DNA from: Acidobacteriaceae bacterium
GTDB lineage: Bacteria; Acidobacteriota; Terriglobia; Terriglobales; Acidobacteriaceae
Length of the DNA stretch: 48,557 nt
Reading direction: 5' to 3'
Assembly (NCBI GenBank): GCA_003165075.1
Contig: PLSM01000178.1
Span: 1-48,557, forward strand
Shown: one piece after another, positions 30,389-38,996 of the stretch
How the letters are laid out: every line of letters starts with the position of its first letter
Position numbering within the stretch: the first letter of the stretch is position 1
Translations under genes and position numbers: made by a program
Notes under the pieces: model-generated
The model's input: only the letters and a program-made list of their open reading frames with translations
Told to the model about the DNA's origin: nothing
The model's database searches: none

Positions 30389-31680
30389 TGAAGATTAAAT
30401 CTATCTGCGCATATCAGGTCTACGACTCTCGCGGCAACCCGACCGTCGAAGCGGAAATCGAGCTTGAGAGTGGCGAACGCGGGCGCGGGATGGTGCCTTC
30501 AGGCGCATCAACGGGTCAATTCGAAGCCCTGGAGTTGCGCGACGGCGACCCGAACAGATTCCGCGGAAAATCGGTCTTCCAGGCAATCGCCAACATCCAG
30601 CGCGAGATTGCCCCAGCATTGATTGGCTGGGACATTTGCGACCAATCGGGTCTGGACCGGCATTTGATCGAACTCGACGGGACCCCTACAAAATCACGAC
30701 TGGGTGCAAATGCAATTCTCGCAGTGTCCATGGCGGCTGCTACCGCCGCAGCCGCCGCGCTCCGGCAGCCACTGTATGAAACTTTGGGTCAATCCCGTGG
30801 AACGCTCCTGCCCCTGCCGGAAATTCAGATCGTTGGAGGCGGAGCACACGCACATTGGCGCACTGACGTGCAGGATTTCTTGCTTATCGCAACCGGCGCA
30901 AAGTCGTTTCAGGAGGCAATAGAGATTACGTTCAACGTCCACCGTGCCGCTGGAGACCTGATGGAAAAGCGCGGCACGCTTTACGGGGTCGCTGACGAAG
31001 GTGGCTACTGGCCCGAGTTTTCAACCAATGAGGCGGTCTTGCAGTTTATGACCGACGCCATCGTCACTGCTGGCTACACACCCGGCGACGACGCTGCGAT
31101 CTCGTTGGACATTGCGGCGAGCGACTTGTACGATCCTGCCACACAACGCTATTCGTTTCGGCTGGAAAAGCAGAGCTTTACCTCAGCCCAGTTCGCCGAT
31201 CTATTGATTGCCTGGTGCGGTCGGTATCCGATTGTTTCGATTGAAGACCCGATGGCGGATAGCGACTGGGAAGGCTGGTATACAGTTGCGGCTACCCTGA
31301 GTCATCGAATCCAATTGATCGGCGACGACTTGTTCACAACAAATCTGCAGCGGATCCGCACCGGCATTCAGCGGAAAGTTGCCAACGCCGTGCTCATCAA
31401 GCTTAACCAGATCGGCACCGTCACTGAAACGTTGGCCGCAATCGAGCTGACGCAACAGGCGGCCTGGAACCCGGTCGTGTCCGCGCGTTCAGGCGAAACA
31501 GAAGATGGATTCATCTCACACCTGGCTGTGGCAACAAACGCCGGTCAGCTTAAGGTGGGGTCCTTTGTGCGCGGCGAGCGAATGGCCAAGTGGAATGAGG
31601 TTCTGCGTATTGAGCGCAATCTTGGCTCGAATGCGCGGTTTATCGGCAGATCGATACTTGATCGTGTCGCGAGAGGATAA
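30388..31680 (+). CDS. Divergent enolase paralogue
   Basis: A 430-residue enolase-superfamily protein with the true-enolase layout: YDSRGNPTVEAEI at the N terminus, VPSGASTGQFEALELRD loop, VADEGGYWPE (general acid Glu), SLDIAASDLY, SIEDPMADSDWEGW and GDDLFTTN (three metal ligands), LIKLNQIGTVTET (base Lys). Two active-site positions differ from housekeeping enolase. SHRSGE is SARSGE (His lost), and the QE of VDIQEF is QD (VQDF). The NGG(E)HA loop is GGGAHAHW. These changes suggest a different substrate from 2-phosphoglycerate; a specialised paralogue is known in phosphinothricin biosynthesis (CPEP synthase). The ATG overlaps the kinase stop as TAATG, with GGAAAG upstream. A cell this size should have another, ordinary enolase outside the window. 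Confidence 0.85.
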   Translation: MKIKSICAYQVYDSRGNPTVEAEIELESGERGRGMVPSGASTGQFEALELRDGDPNRFRGKSVFQAIANIQREIAPALIGWDICDQSGLDRHLIELDGTPTKSRLGANAILAVSMAAATAAAAALRQPLYETLGQSRGTLLPLPEIQIVGGGAHAHWRTDVQDFLLIATGAKSFQEAIEITFNVHRAAGDLMEKRGTLYGVADEGGYWPEFSTNEAVLQFMTDAIVTAGYTPGDDAAISLDIAASDLYDPATQRYSFRLEKQSFTSAQFADLLIAWCGRYPIVSIEDPMADSDWEGWYTVAATLSHRIQLIGDDLFTTNLQRIRTGIQRKVANAVLIKLNQIGTVTETLAAIELTQQAAWNPVVSARSGETEDGFISHLAVATNAGQLKVGSFVRGERMAKWNEVLRIERNLGSNARFIGRSILDRVARG

Positions 31681-31682
31681 CG

Positions 31683-31841
31683 ATGGACAGCAGCAAAGAC
31701 TCGGGCGATGTTGATTGCCTCACTTGCCGGACCACAGCGTGCATGGCGCTGACGCGGGAACAATTCCTGAATCCCAATTCCGCAGGTTTTTCGAGCCCTC
31801 CAAGCCACGGACTAGGCCGCACCAGATCGAGGAAGGACTGA
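31683..31841 (+). CDS. Putative small Cys-containing protein (52 aa)
   Basis: A 52-codon frame starts 2 bases after the enolase-like stop, with AGAGG about 7 bases upstream, and ends one base before the GTG of the sugar porter. Its beginning is polar and includes CLTCRTTAC (Cys-x2-Cys-x4-Cys), which could bind a metal; the rest is Ser/Pro/Arg-rich. The exact fit between two coupled genes argues for translation. The sequence is unfamiliar, and it might instead only serve as a translational bridge. Confidence 0.4.
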   Translation: MDSSKDSGDVDCLTCRTTACMALTREQFLNPNSAGFSSPPSHGLGRTRSRKD

Positions 31842-31842
31842 A

Positions 31843-33270
31843 GTGATAACTCCCATACCATCTGCGCCGATTCGGATTGAGCGCGACACTAAATTCAGCC
31901 GCGCCTACGTTTTGGCAATCGCGCTCGCCGCCGCGCTGGGTGGACTGATGTTTGGCTACGACTGGGTCGTCATCGGTGGCGCGGAGATCTTCTACGAAAA
32001 GTACCTTCACCTGAGCAGCGCGCTTCAAATCGGCTGGGCCATGAGCAGTGCTTTAATCGGCGCTTTGTCGGGAGCAACATGCGCTGGTGGATTAAGCGAC
32101 AAGTTTGGCCGCAAGCCATTGTTGCTTGCCTCTGGCCTGCTCTTTGTTCTCACCTCCATTGGTACAGGTCTCGCGCCGAACTTTGTCTTTTTTGTCATCA
32201 ACAGGTTGCTCGGCGGCGTCGCCATCGGTATCGCTTCCAGCTTGTCACCGCTTTATATCGCTGAAGTTGCGCCGGCGAGTATGAGAGGCCGCCTCGTTTC
32301 TCTTAATCAGCTCACCATCGCCCTCGGTATCATGATGGCCCAGATTGTGAACTGGACCATCGCGCGGCCTATGGCGGCCGGCACGACAGTCGCACAAATC
32401 CCGCTTGACTCGTGGAATGTCCAGGTCGCGTGGCGATGGATGTTCGGAGTTACGGCCCTGCCCGCCATCATCTTCTTTGGCGCCATGCTCCTCGTGCCCG
32501 AGAGTCCGCGTTGGATGGCAAAGAAGGGACGCTCCGCCAACTCTCTGAAAGTCCTTACTAGAATCGGCGGAGCTGCCTACGCAGAAGCCTCTCTAAAGGA
32601 GATTGAGGCTACGCTGACTAATGAACTGGATAAGGTCGATTTCCGTGAACTCTGGACACCTAAGATGCTAAGGATTCTGTTCTTGGGCGTGGTGCTCGCG
32701 GTGTTTCAGCAGTGGTGTGGAATCAATGTCATCTTTCAATATGGGTCGCGTATCTTCGCCGACGCAGGTTATGCCGTGTCGGGTATCCTGTTCAGCATTT
32801 GCGTCACCGGTGTGGTGGGAGTGATTATGACCTTCGTCGCTATCGGCACTGTAGACCGATGGGGACGGCGTGCACTGATGCTGAGTGGCGCGGCAGGGTT
32901 GACACTGATCTATCTCGCGACCGGTTGGGCCTACTACGCGCGTGCAACGGGATTGATTCCTGTCGTCCTTGTCGTTGCTGCGATCGCTTGCTACTGCTAT
33001 TCGTTGGCGCCGGTCACGTGGGTCATTCTTTCTGAAATCTTTCCAAATCGTATTCGTGGAGCGGCGATGTCCGTATCAGTCGGGGCACTCTGGCTGGGCA
33101 ATTTTCTACTCTCGCAAACATTTCCGCTGATGTATGCAAGGCTTGGTCTGGCGCGCTGTTTCTGGGTCTATGCGGCCATCTGCTTATGCGGGTTCTTCTT
33201 CATCTTCTTCAGACTTCCTGAAACCAAAGGGAAGACATTGGAGCAGATCGAACTTGAACTTGTAGATTGA
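31843..33270 (+). CDS. Sugar porter family MFS transporter (XylE/GLUT-like)
   Basis: A 475-residue, twelve-helix sugar porter. Family signatures are GGLMFGYDWVVIGGAEIFY in TM1, GGLSDKFGRKPLL in loop 2-3, EVAPASMRGRLVSLNQL in loop 4-5, VPESPRWMAKKGR after TM6, FQQWCGINVIFQYG in TM7, VDRWGRRALML in loop 8-9 and LPETKGKTLEQIE at the C terminus. The start is GTG 31843 with GGAAGGA 8 bases upstream. It closes the overlapping kinase/enolase-like/small-ORF unit, so it probably imports the compound that this unit phosphorylates and dehydrates. The QQ motif of TM7 (FQQ) is retained, consistent with a hexose or pentose:H+ symporter, but the substrate is unknown. Confidence 0.9.
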   Translation: MITPIPSAPIRIERDTKFSRAYVLAIALAAALGGLMFGYDWVVIGGAEIFYEKYLHLSSALQIGWAMSSALIGALSGATCAGGLSDKFGRKPLLLASGLLFVLTSIGTGLAPNFVFFVINRLLGGVAIGIASSLSPLYIAEVAPASMRGRLVSLNQLTIALGIMMAQIVNWTIARPMAAGTTVAQIPLDSWNVQVAWRWMFGVTALPAIIFFGAMLLVPESPRWMAKKGRSANSLKVLTRIGGAAYAEASLKEIEATLTNELDKVDFRELWTPKMLRILFLGVVLAVFQQWCGINVIFQYGSRIFADAGYAVSGILFSICVTGVVGVIMTFVAIGTVDRWGRRALMLSGAAGLTLIYLATGWAYYARATGLIPVVLVVAAIACYCYSLAPVTWVILSEIFPNRIRGAAMSVSVGALWLGNFLLSQTFPLMYARLGLARCFWVYAAICLCGFFFIFFRLPETKGKTLEQIELELVD

Positions 33271-33458
33271 TTGCCACAATCGATGTGAAGACCGGAGCAC
33301 ATGATGACGGAGTGGAGTGCGCTTTCATCCCATCCCGCAACCTCCTCGCGTAGCATAGAAGAATAAGCGTAGGCATGAGCCCTCTCAATTGAGGTGTTAA
33401 GGAACACCGATTGCAATGTGTTGGCCGCGCTTTCGGTCAATTAAGCCAAAGGAAATCC

Positions 33459-33953
33459 ATGAAAGACGCTATTGAAACTTTGCGCATTCGCCGCAGCATC
33501 CGCACGTACACTGCGGAGCTTGTGGAGCGCGGGACAATCGAGGAAATCGTCGATTGCGCCCGCCTCGCTCCGACGGCCATGAACGATCAGCCGTGGGATT
33601 TCATCGTCCTCACTGCCAAGGCAGATTTGCAGAAGATTCCGCCCATGTTAGGCCACGCGGAGTTTATCTCCAACGCAGCCTTTGCCGTACTGGTGTTGGC
33701 TCGTGGAACCGACTGCGCCATTGAGGACTGCTCGGCAGCAACGGAGAACCTGTTGATCGCCGCCGCCGCGCACGGCATTGGCTCCTGCTGGGTGGCTGGT
33801 TCAAGGCAGCCTTACGGTCCCGCAGTGGTCAAGGCATTCGGCGCACCTGAAGACCGGCAGCTTATATCCATCGTCTCCTTTGGCTATCCGGCCGAGAACC
33901 CGCAAATCGAAAAGCGGGCACTGGCGGATGTTCTGCACTGGAGCCGGTTTTAG
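33459..33953 (+). CDS. Nitroreductase-family FMN oxidoreductase
   Basis: A 164-residue single-domain nitroreductase. RIRRSIRTYTAE at the start is the FMN-phosphate-binding Arg/Ser motif. DCARLAPTAMNDQPWDFIVL and AAAAHGIGSCWVAGS are the other family blocks. ATG 33459 follows AAAGGAAA at good spacing; the TTG-type extension from 33411 has no ribosome site. Such enzymes reduce nitro compounds, quinones or flavins with NAD(P)H as homodimers in the cytoplasm. It lies 188 bases after the sugar porter in the same direction and may be separately transcribed. A hairpin at 34021-34037 follows. Confidence 0.87.
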   Translation: MKDAIETLRIRRSIRTYTAELVERGTIEEIVDCARLAPTAMNDQPWDFIVLTAKADLQKIPPMLGHAEFISNAAFAVLVLARGTDCAIEDCSAATENLLIAAAAHGIGSCWVAGSRQPYGPAVVKAFGAPEDRQLISIVSFGYPAENPQIEKRALADVLHWSRF

Positions 33954-34020
33954 GAAGGGTTGGCGAATCCGAACCTTGCTGGGCACGGCATCAATTCCAC
34001 AACCAAACGCACTTCCAGGG

Positions 34021-34037
34021 GCGAAGCCTGGCTTCGC
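34021..34037. terminator. Small hairpin between convergent genes
   Basis: GCGAAGC-CTG-GCTTCGC forms a perfect 7-bp stem with a 3-base loop in the gap between the nitroreductase and PilZ stops. It is followed on the plus strand by ACTTTA rather than a strong T-run. Confidence 0.4.
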
Positions 34038-34101
34038 ACTTTAGATGCTTTCGGACATTCATGGCGCGCCGTTGCTTGCGCGGCTCGTCGCTCAAATCTG
34101 T

Positions 34102-34650
34102 CTATGTAGTTTCTGGTGGCTGAGGTTCCTTACACTGCGCCATCTTCAGGCGCTGCAGGAACCGTTCCAGCGCATCCTTGTCCCCCCAGCCTTCGAGCTG
34201 GGAGTCGCCGCTTTCCAGATTCCCACGCTCTGCCATGACAAACGCGAAGCCCACGCCATCCGGACCAGAGCGCACCACCTTCGCCTGCACGATGAGAGTG
34301 CCCGCGAGGCCAGTTCCGTGGGTATCGTTGATTTGCAGGGTCACAGGAATCACTGTTCCAGGCAACCAATGCTCAGCAGTGAGCATATAGAACCCATCGG
34401 AGCTGATATCGCCGGCCGGAAAGGCCTGCGAAGTGCGGATGGTCCCCACATAGCCGACAAGCGGCGACTCAGGGTGCCGGCTTGCTTTGCGTTGATTTGG
34501 GTAAAGCCAGCGCAGGAACCTGTTCATCAGCCGATTCTTCATGCCGGATTGGGATTCAGGATCTTTCGGTTGACCCGGCGACTGAGTTGCGGAGTCGACA
34601 ACACCGGCCCTTCCGTCAAGGAGGGTTTCCTGAGACTTGCCTGTTTCCAT
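34102..34650 (-). CDS. PilZ-like domain protein
   Basis: A 182-residue protein. Residues 1-50 are polar and likely disordered. The rest resembles a PilZ beta-barrel, with GDISSDGFYMLTAEHWLPGT matching the D/NxSxxG motif and its following strands, and VVRSGPDGVGFAFV the last strand block. The N-terminal RxxxR c-di-GMP arginine motif is not clear (only RKASRH is nearby), so c-di-GMP binding is uncertain. ATG 34650 is preceded by GTGAGG. Stand-alone PilZ proteins often adjust motility or exopolysaccharide production. The neighbours give no further clue; it is convergent with the nitroreductase gene. Confidence 0.72.
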   Translation of the reverse strand: METGKSQETLLDGRAGVVDSATQSPGQPKDPESQSGMKNRLMNRFLRWLYPNQRKASRHPESPLVGYVGTIRTSQAFPAGDISSDGFYMLTAEHWLPGTVIPVTLQINDTHGTGLAGTLIVQAKVVRSGPDGVGFAFVMAERGNLESGDSQLEGWGDKDALERFLQRLKMAQCKEPQPPETT

Positions 34651-35052
34651 ACGACCTCACTGTTGTAGAAGGTGACAGACGCACAGGGAATTGCCGGGGA
34701 TCCCCTTAATCCGCGCTCTCTCACAGCTCACCCAGCGGGATAAAGTGAACACTGAAATGGCGCAAATGCATATCCCCTATTCGTTGAATGGTGCCTGGGA
34801 AGCCAATTGATGCATGGCTTGGCTCCAACGTTTCAATGACTGGCACGCCATTGGAGCCAGCGACTTAATCGTCGTTTGGCAACTGAGGTGTAAACTTGCC
34901 GGGTAGCTTTCTGGCTAACCGGGAGTTTGGCGGTGCGGCTTGATCCATGTGCAGCGTTCGGTGAACGCGAGAGTCTCGTCCTGCGGCAGCTTGGCGCTAC
35001 AATTCGGGGAAATTCGCATTCAAAAGGGGAAAGTCCTACTGATCTAGTCACT
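34651..35052. other. Divergent intergenic region (PilZ / lipoprotein hydrolase)
   Basis: About 400 bases separating divergent genes. An AAAAGGGGAAAG tract near 35022-35033 is too far from the hydrolase ATG to be its ribosome site. No specific promoter or RNA could be assigned. Confidence 0.35.
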
Positions 35053-35841
35053 ATGCTCTCTCGTGCATTGATCCTCTCAAGTTTCTTGTTCATCGGTTGC
35101 CACGGTTCCGGCATTCCGGATTACGGCTATCCCCGAGCCAGTATCATCGTGGACCAACACCGTGGGTTCGTGCTCCAGCCCTTGCACCCCAGGGCCGATC
35201 ATCCGTGGGTGTGGTTCGCGCCTGTGCTCCATGGCGAGCCGAATGAGCATCACGCTTTCCTGTTCCGCGCTCTTTTGGCGCAGGGCATCGCCGTGACAGG
35301 GCTCGACATCGGCGAGAGCTACGGATCGCCCAAGGGTCGCGAACTGTTCTCAAAGTTTTATGCCAAAGCCGTGCAGATGGGATTAAGTGGGAGTCCTTGC
35401 CTGCTCGCCCAGAGCCGGGGAGCACTCATGTTGTTTAACTGGGCCGCGGAACACGCTCAATCCGTAAGATGCATCGGTGGAATTTACCCGGTGATGGACA
35501 TGCAAACGTGGCCGGGGCTCAACCAGAAGGATTTGCAGGCGGCATACCAGGAATCCGCAGCGCAACTGCTGCAAGATCTGCCGAATAACAATCCCATCCT
35601 GCGGCTGGATCCGCTGGAACGGGCTGGAATTCCGATCTTTATTGTCCATGGAGACTCGGACCAACTAGTCCCGCTGGCGCCGAATAGCGGACTTGCCGCT
35701 GCAAAATGCCATTCTGTACGATTGGTCGTCATCCATGGCAAAGGACACGAGGAATCTCCCGAGTTCTTCGAAAACCGGGAGTTGCTGGATTTTCTTTCAA
35801 TGCCCGCAGCAGTTTCAAATGGAGCCGCCACGCCGCGCTAA
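35053..35841 (+). CDS. Lipoprotein alpha/beta hydrolase
   Basis: A 262-residue predicted lipoprotein. MLSRALILSSFLFIGC gives a signal peptide with a lipobox and acylated Cys16. The mature part is an alpha/beta hydrolase. LLAQSRGALML is the nucleophile elbow with Ser (Q replacing the usual H/Y). IFIVHGDSDQLVP supplies the acid Asp. VIHGKGHEES holds the catalytic His. The start is placed at ATG 35053 because it begins the lipoprotein signal exactly; the TTG reading from 34927 adds 42 residues ahead of it. The ribosome site is weak. It is likely an esterase or deacylase anchored to a membrane, possibly removing ester groups from glycans alongside the neighbouring exported GH36-like enzyme, though that one is convergent. 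Confidence 0.8.
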   Translation: MLSRALILSSFLFIGCHGSGIPDYGYPRASIIVDQHRGFVLQPLHPRADHPWVWFAPVLHGEPNEHHAFLFRALLAQGIAVTGLDIGESYGSPKGRELFSKFYAKAVQMGLSGSPCLLAQSRGALMLFNWAAEHAQSVRCIGGIYPVMDMQTWPGLNQKDLQAAYQESAAQLLQDLPNNNPILRLDPLERAGIPIFIVHGDSDQLVPLAPNSGLAAAKCHSVRLVVIHGKGHEESPEFFENRELLDFLSMPAAVSNGAATPR

Positions 35842-35961
35842 ATAGGGCGGCTGGCAATGACTTCGTGGCGCTTCTTCAGGCGAAGGAAAAGCGTTTCGAA
35901 ATACCAGCAGGAGATCAACGCAGGTCGCTCGCAAGGACAAGTGTCAATCCCAGCACAGAAA

Positions 35962-37653
35962 TTAGATGGCGAAAGGGGATGCTCCTTCGGCGCCGCACCA
36001 CTGATAGTGCTTGATCCCGCTCTCTGTCTTCCAATCTTCCGGAGTGGTGTCATGGAAGAAATCAGCAGGTTCGGCAGCTGCTGCATTCGACGTGGCCATA
36101 ACGAACGCCTCGCGCAAGGCCGCCCGCTGTTCGGCTCCCACCTGGTCCATTTCGGGTGAGACAAACAGCGTGGTCTTGCTGCGGGCAACCAGATCGAGCC
36201 ACTGCCGATTCATCTGCCACGGCACTGCTTTGGTGATGCTGACGCAATCCGCGTCCAGATGAAAGAATGTGCCGTGCTGCGGAAGCCGGTAAGCGAGAGT
36301 GTTCACGCCCATGCGCCTTGTCCGCTCCCATAACTTTCCACTGGTGTCGTCGCCGGTGCGTTGCAGTTCAAAGATTCCAGATCCAAGGTGCCCGATGGTG
36401 TTGCACCCCAGAATCTGAATCTTTTCACCCAGCGTAGCCCGCAGTGATTTGTAGAGATCGAGAATCACCTCGGCGTTGGTGCGGGTGCGATCATTGAGAT
36501 GCCAGCCGGGAAGCGTAGGCTGCGCGCCCATTTCAAAGCCCCACTGGCCAAGCAGATCGTAGGTTGAGAAGTCATGCTTGACCAGCTCAAAGCCCCAGTC
36601 AGCCAGGTATTTCATCTTCTGCGTTACCTGCGCCATTGCCTCGGGGATGGTGGGATCAAAGGCCAGTTCCCGGTAACGCTCCTTCCGCTGGGAGAACCGG
36701 CTCTCCGGCAGCAAAAGCTTCGAGTCAGCTCCAGGCAGGGCCTCAAGGGGACGAATCCATATACCCGGGCGCACGCCTCTCTGCTTCACCTGTGCGGCAA
36801 AGCCAGCCATGCTGGGAAAAGCGGCAGAGCCTTCCTTCCATCCCATATCCACAACCGCGTAGGGTTTGACCGCGCCGGAGGGGGCGAGATCTACGACCAG
36901 GCCGGCCATGTCCAGCAGCATCTTCTGGTTGTTGTCGCCATAGGCACAGTACCAGTCGTTGACTCCATAGACAGGCCCTTGGGGGAGGCGTGGCGATGGA
37001 GACATTTGGCGGCAAAAGGAGCGCAAGGCCGCGAGCGGCGGCTCGCCCGGTGCGCCACGGCGTGTGAGGATGGTGGCCGCGTCGAGCTGGCGGCCCGAAA
37101 GCAGGACACCCTCGCCGCCGTTGCTGACATCCAGCCAAAGAGAAATACCCTCTGGATCGATCTGCCAGAAGCACAGTGCCGCAGCCCCGGCTTTCACGCC
37201 ATAGGCATGAAGCTGCTCTGCATCGTGAGTGGCGAAATACCACGGCATGACCCGCTCGGGCGTGATGCCGCGCCAAGCCAGATCGCCGTAGCTGCGTTCC
37301 CAGTGATCGCCAAGACAGATGAGCATGGGATCAACCGAGGCAAGCCAACGCAACCGCACGTGGGTAAGCGGGGTAGTGGACGCGGCCAGACGCACACTCG
37401 ACTCCGTCGCGCGTACCGCGACGGTCACGATCACGTCCCGGGCTGCAAAGCGATCGCCGGTGCGATCGAGCGGCAAGCGATTATCGAGGCCGGAAAACGC
37501 CGTCACTGCATCCGGCGTACGGAGCAGGTCAAGAAAGCTTGAACCGCGGCCGATGCGATCGTCAGCTATGGAAGCGGAGCCAGAGGCGACACCGGTAGCT
37601 GCCACTGCGCCGGTCACCAATGTCTGTCCTAGAAAAGAGCGTCGAGAGATCAC
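35962..37653 (-). CDS. GH36/GH27-type (alpha-galactosidase/melibiase-like) exported enzyme
   Basis: A 563-residue exported glycoside hydrolase of clan GH-D style. A Tat signal, SRRSFLGQTLVTGAVA, begins at residue 3. The (beta/alpha)8 core carries VYGVNDWYCAYGDN, KPYAVVDMGWKEG, RPGIWIRPLEAL, LVKHDFSTYDLLG (nucleophile Asp) and RTGDDTSGKLW (acid/base Asp). The start is GTG 37651-37653 with GGAGG 6 bases upstream. The gene is followed by a convergent lipoprotein hydrolase and preceded at 60 bases by the homocysteine methyltransferase gene on the same strand. Family members release alpha-galactose or related residues; exact specificity is not determinable. Confidence 0.83.
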   Translation of the reverse strand: MISRRSFLGQTLVTGAVAATGVASGSASIADDRIGRGSSFLDLLRTPDAVTAFSGLDNRLPLDRTGDRFAARDVIVTVAVRATESSVRLAASTTPLTHVRLRWLASVDPMLICLGDHWERSYGDLAWRGITPERVMPWYFATHDAEQLHAYGVKAGAAALCFWQIDPEGISLWLDVSNGGEGVLLSGRQLDAATILTRRGAPGEPPLAALRSFCRQMSPSPRLPQGPVYGVNDWYCAYGDNNQKMLLDMAGLVVDLAPSGAVKPYAVVDMGWKEGSAAFPSMAGFAAQVKQRGVRPGIWIRPLEALPGADSKLLLPESRFSQRKERYRELAFDPTIPEAMAQVTQKMKYLADWGFELVKHDFSTYDLLGQWGFEMGAQPTLPGWHLNDRTRTNAEVILDLYKSLRATLGEKIQILGCNTIGHLGSGIFELQRTGDDTSGKLWERTRRMGVNTLAYRLPQHGTFFHLDADCVSITKAVPWQMNRQWLDLVARSKTTLFVSPEMDQVGAEQRAALREAFVMATSNAAAAEPADFFHDTTPEDWKTESGIKHYQWCGAEGASPFAI

Positions 37654-37713
37654 ACCATCCTCCGTTCAAAGAATCACGGTGCGTTCACAGAACAGCGCAG
37701 GCATCGACGCCAA

Positions 37714-38583
37714 TCATTTTGCGGCGCGCCTTGCGCTCACCAGGGCGCGAATGAAGTCGGGCGTGGAGCCACAGCAGGCGCCCAGAAACGCGGCTCCCGC
37801 CTCACGCAGGGCCGCGTAGTGAGAGGCGAAAAACTCCGCCGACGTGGAATAACGAATGGCCGCCCCCTCGATGGTGGGCAAACCGGCGTTGGGCTTGATC
37901 CAGATGGGCAGATCGCAGGACGCGTGCAGACGCCGGCAGATGGCTACCACATGCTCCACGCCAACACCACAGTTTGCGCCCACTGCGTCAGCACCTGCTT
38001 CCACCATGGCCGCAGCCACAGCCTCGGGCGTAGCGCCCATCATGGTGCGGTCCTTGCCCTTGCCGGAATCGAATGCAAATGAAGCAATGACTGGGAGCCC
38101 GGTGCGTCGAGCCGCTTCCACCGCAAGGCGTGCCTCTTCGATATCGCTCATCGTTTCCACCAGCAGCGCATCCGCACCCGCATCCGCAAGCGAAGCAGCC
38201 TGGGAGGCAAAGGCCGCGGACGCCTCCGCGGCGTCGATCTCGTCCGACAATAGCATCTTGCCCAGCGGACCGATGGACGCAAACACCAGTGCCTTCCCCG
38301 CCGCTTGCCGGGAGAGCGCGACTCCGGCGCGATTGATGGCGTCGAGTTCCGCCTCACTGCAGTCGTGCATGGCTACCCGGTTGGCACGAAAGGTGTTGGT
38401 CAAGATGACCTGGCTGCCTGCTTGAACATAGGCGAGCGCCACCGATTCAACCTGCTCGGGATGAGTCAGATTCCATTTGTCGGGTGTTTCGCCGGGAGGC
38501 AAACCGCGCGCCTGCAACTCCGTTCCCCAGGCACCATCGGTGATCATCAGGCCGCCCGCCATCCATTTGCTCAGACGGTTCAT
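37714..38583 (-). CDS. Homocysteine S-methyltransferase family protein
   Basis: A 289-residue zinc methyltransferase of the MHT/BHMT/MetH-N type, transferring a methyl group to homocysteine to give methionine. ITDGAWGTELQARG is the start of the barrel. The zinc Cys ligands are in GANCGVG and GACCGSTP. No folate or cobalamin domains are attached, so the donor is probably S-methylmethionine, SAM or betaine. The start is ATG 38583, with GGAG 6 bases upstream; an ATG four codons earlier is possible. Its stop is 60 bases from the GH36-like GTG, so they may be co-transcribed. No SAM or cobalamin riboswitch was recognised in the 400-base leader. Confidence 0.85.
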   Translation of the reverse strand: MNRLSKWMAGGLMITDGAWGTELQARGLPPGETPDKWNLTHPEQVESVALAYVQAGSQVILTNTFRANRVAMHDCSEAELDAINRAGVALSRQAAGKALVFASIGPLGKMLLSDEIDAAEASAAFASQAASLADAGADALLVETMSDIEEARLAVEAARRTGLPVIASFAFDSGKGKDRTMMGATPEAVAAAMVEAGADAVGANCGVGVEHVVAICRRLHASCDLPIWIKPNAGLPTIEGAAIRYSTSAEFFASHYAALREAGAAFLGACCGSTPDFIRALVSARRAAK

Positions 38584-38996
38584 GCCATGCTCCATGTCTG
38601 GTCGTGCGGCCTGGCAACACTCCAGTTTGCCTCGATCGCGATCACCTTCAGATGATTCGAGTTACTCATGCCAAACTCCGTTGAGCCCAAGGGAAATCTT
38701 CCCGTCTGGCGAAAATCTGCTCCGGCCTGCTCGCCACATGTAAATTCGCACACGCTCATGGCTCCCAATCTTGAATTCCCGGCAACGGGCAAGTATACAT
38801 TCAGTCGCCGTAAAGAATCCGACTCCCGGCGTAAGCCGGCGGGGACTGCGGAGTTGCATGCGGAAAGGCTTTTCATGACCGCAAGATCGAAACGGTCAAG
38901 AAGGTAAACGGCCTGGCTTAAGTAGCCTTTCGCAATGGGAAGGATGCACCCAGTGGATATAGCCGCCGCGATGGGCAAAGACAGAACGCAGCGAAT
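38584..38996. other. Region between glgP and the homocysteine methyltransferase gene
   Basis: About 410 bases. A 132-codon frame on the minus strand overlaps the methyltransferase start but looks random. A small GC hairpin, CCGGC-gtaa-GCCGG type, occurs near 38827-38840, and TATACT on the minus strand (38792-38797) is a possible -10 box. No riboswitch consensus was recognised. Confidence 0.35.

Noticed and set aside
30388..31680. Calling this gene the housekeeping enolase (eno)
   Set aside because: The active-site His of SHRSGE and the Glu of the QE pair are changed, and the gene is coupled to a kinase and a porter rather than to typical eno neighbours.
10320..34682. 12-base direct repeat GGTGACAGACGC at about 10321 and 34671
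   Set aside because: Many 12-mer pairs are expected by chance in 48 kb, and the two sites share no context.
38580..38978. 132-codon minus-strand frame overlapping the homocysteine methyltransferase start
   Set aside because: No ribosome site and no recognisable protein pattern; more likely leader sequence.
38584..38996. SAM or cobalamin riboswitch ahead of the homocysteine methyltransferase
   Set aside because: The expected conserved cores and box sequences were not found; only a small GC hairpin is present.
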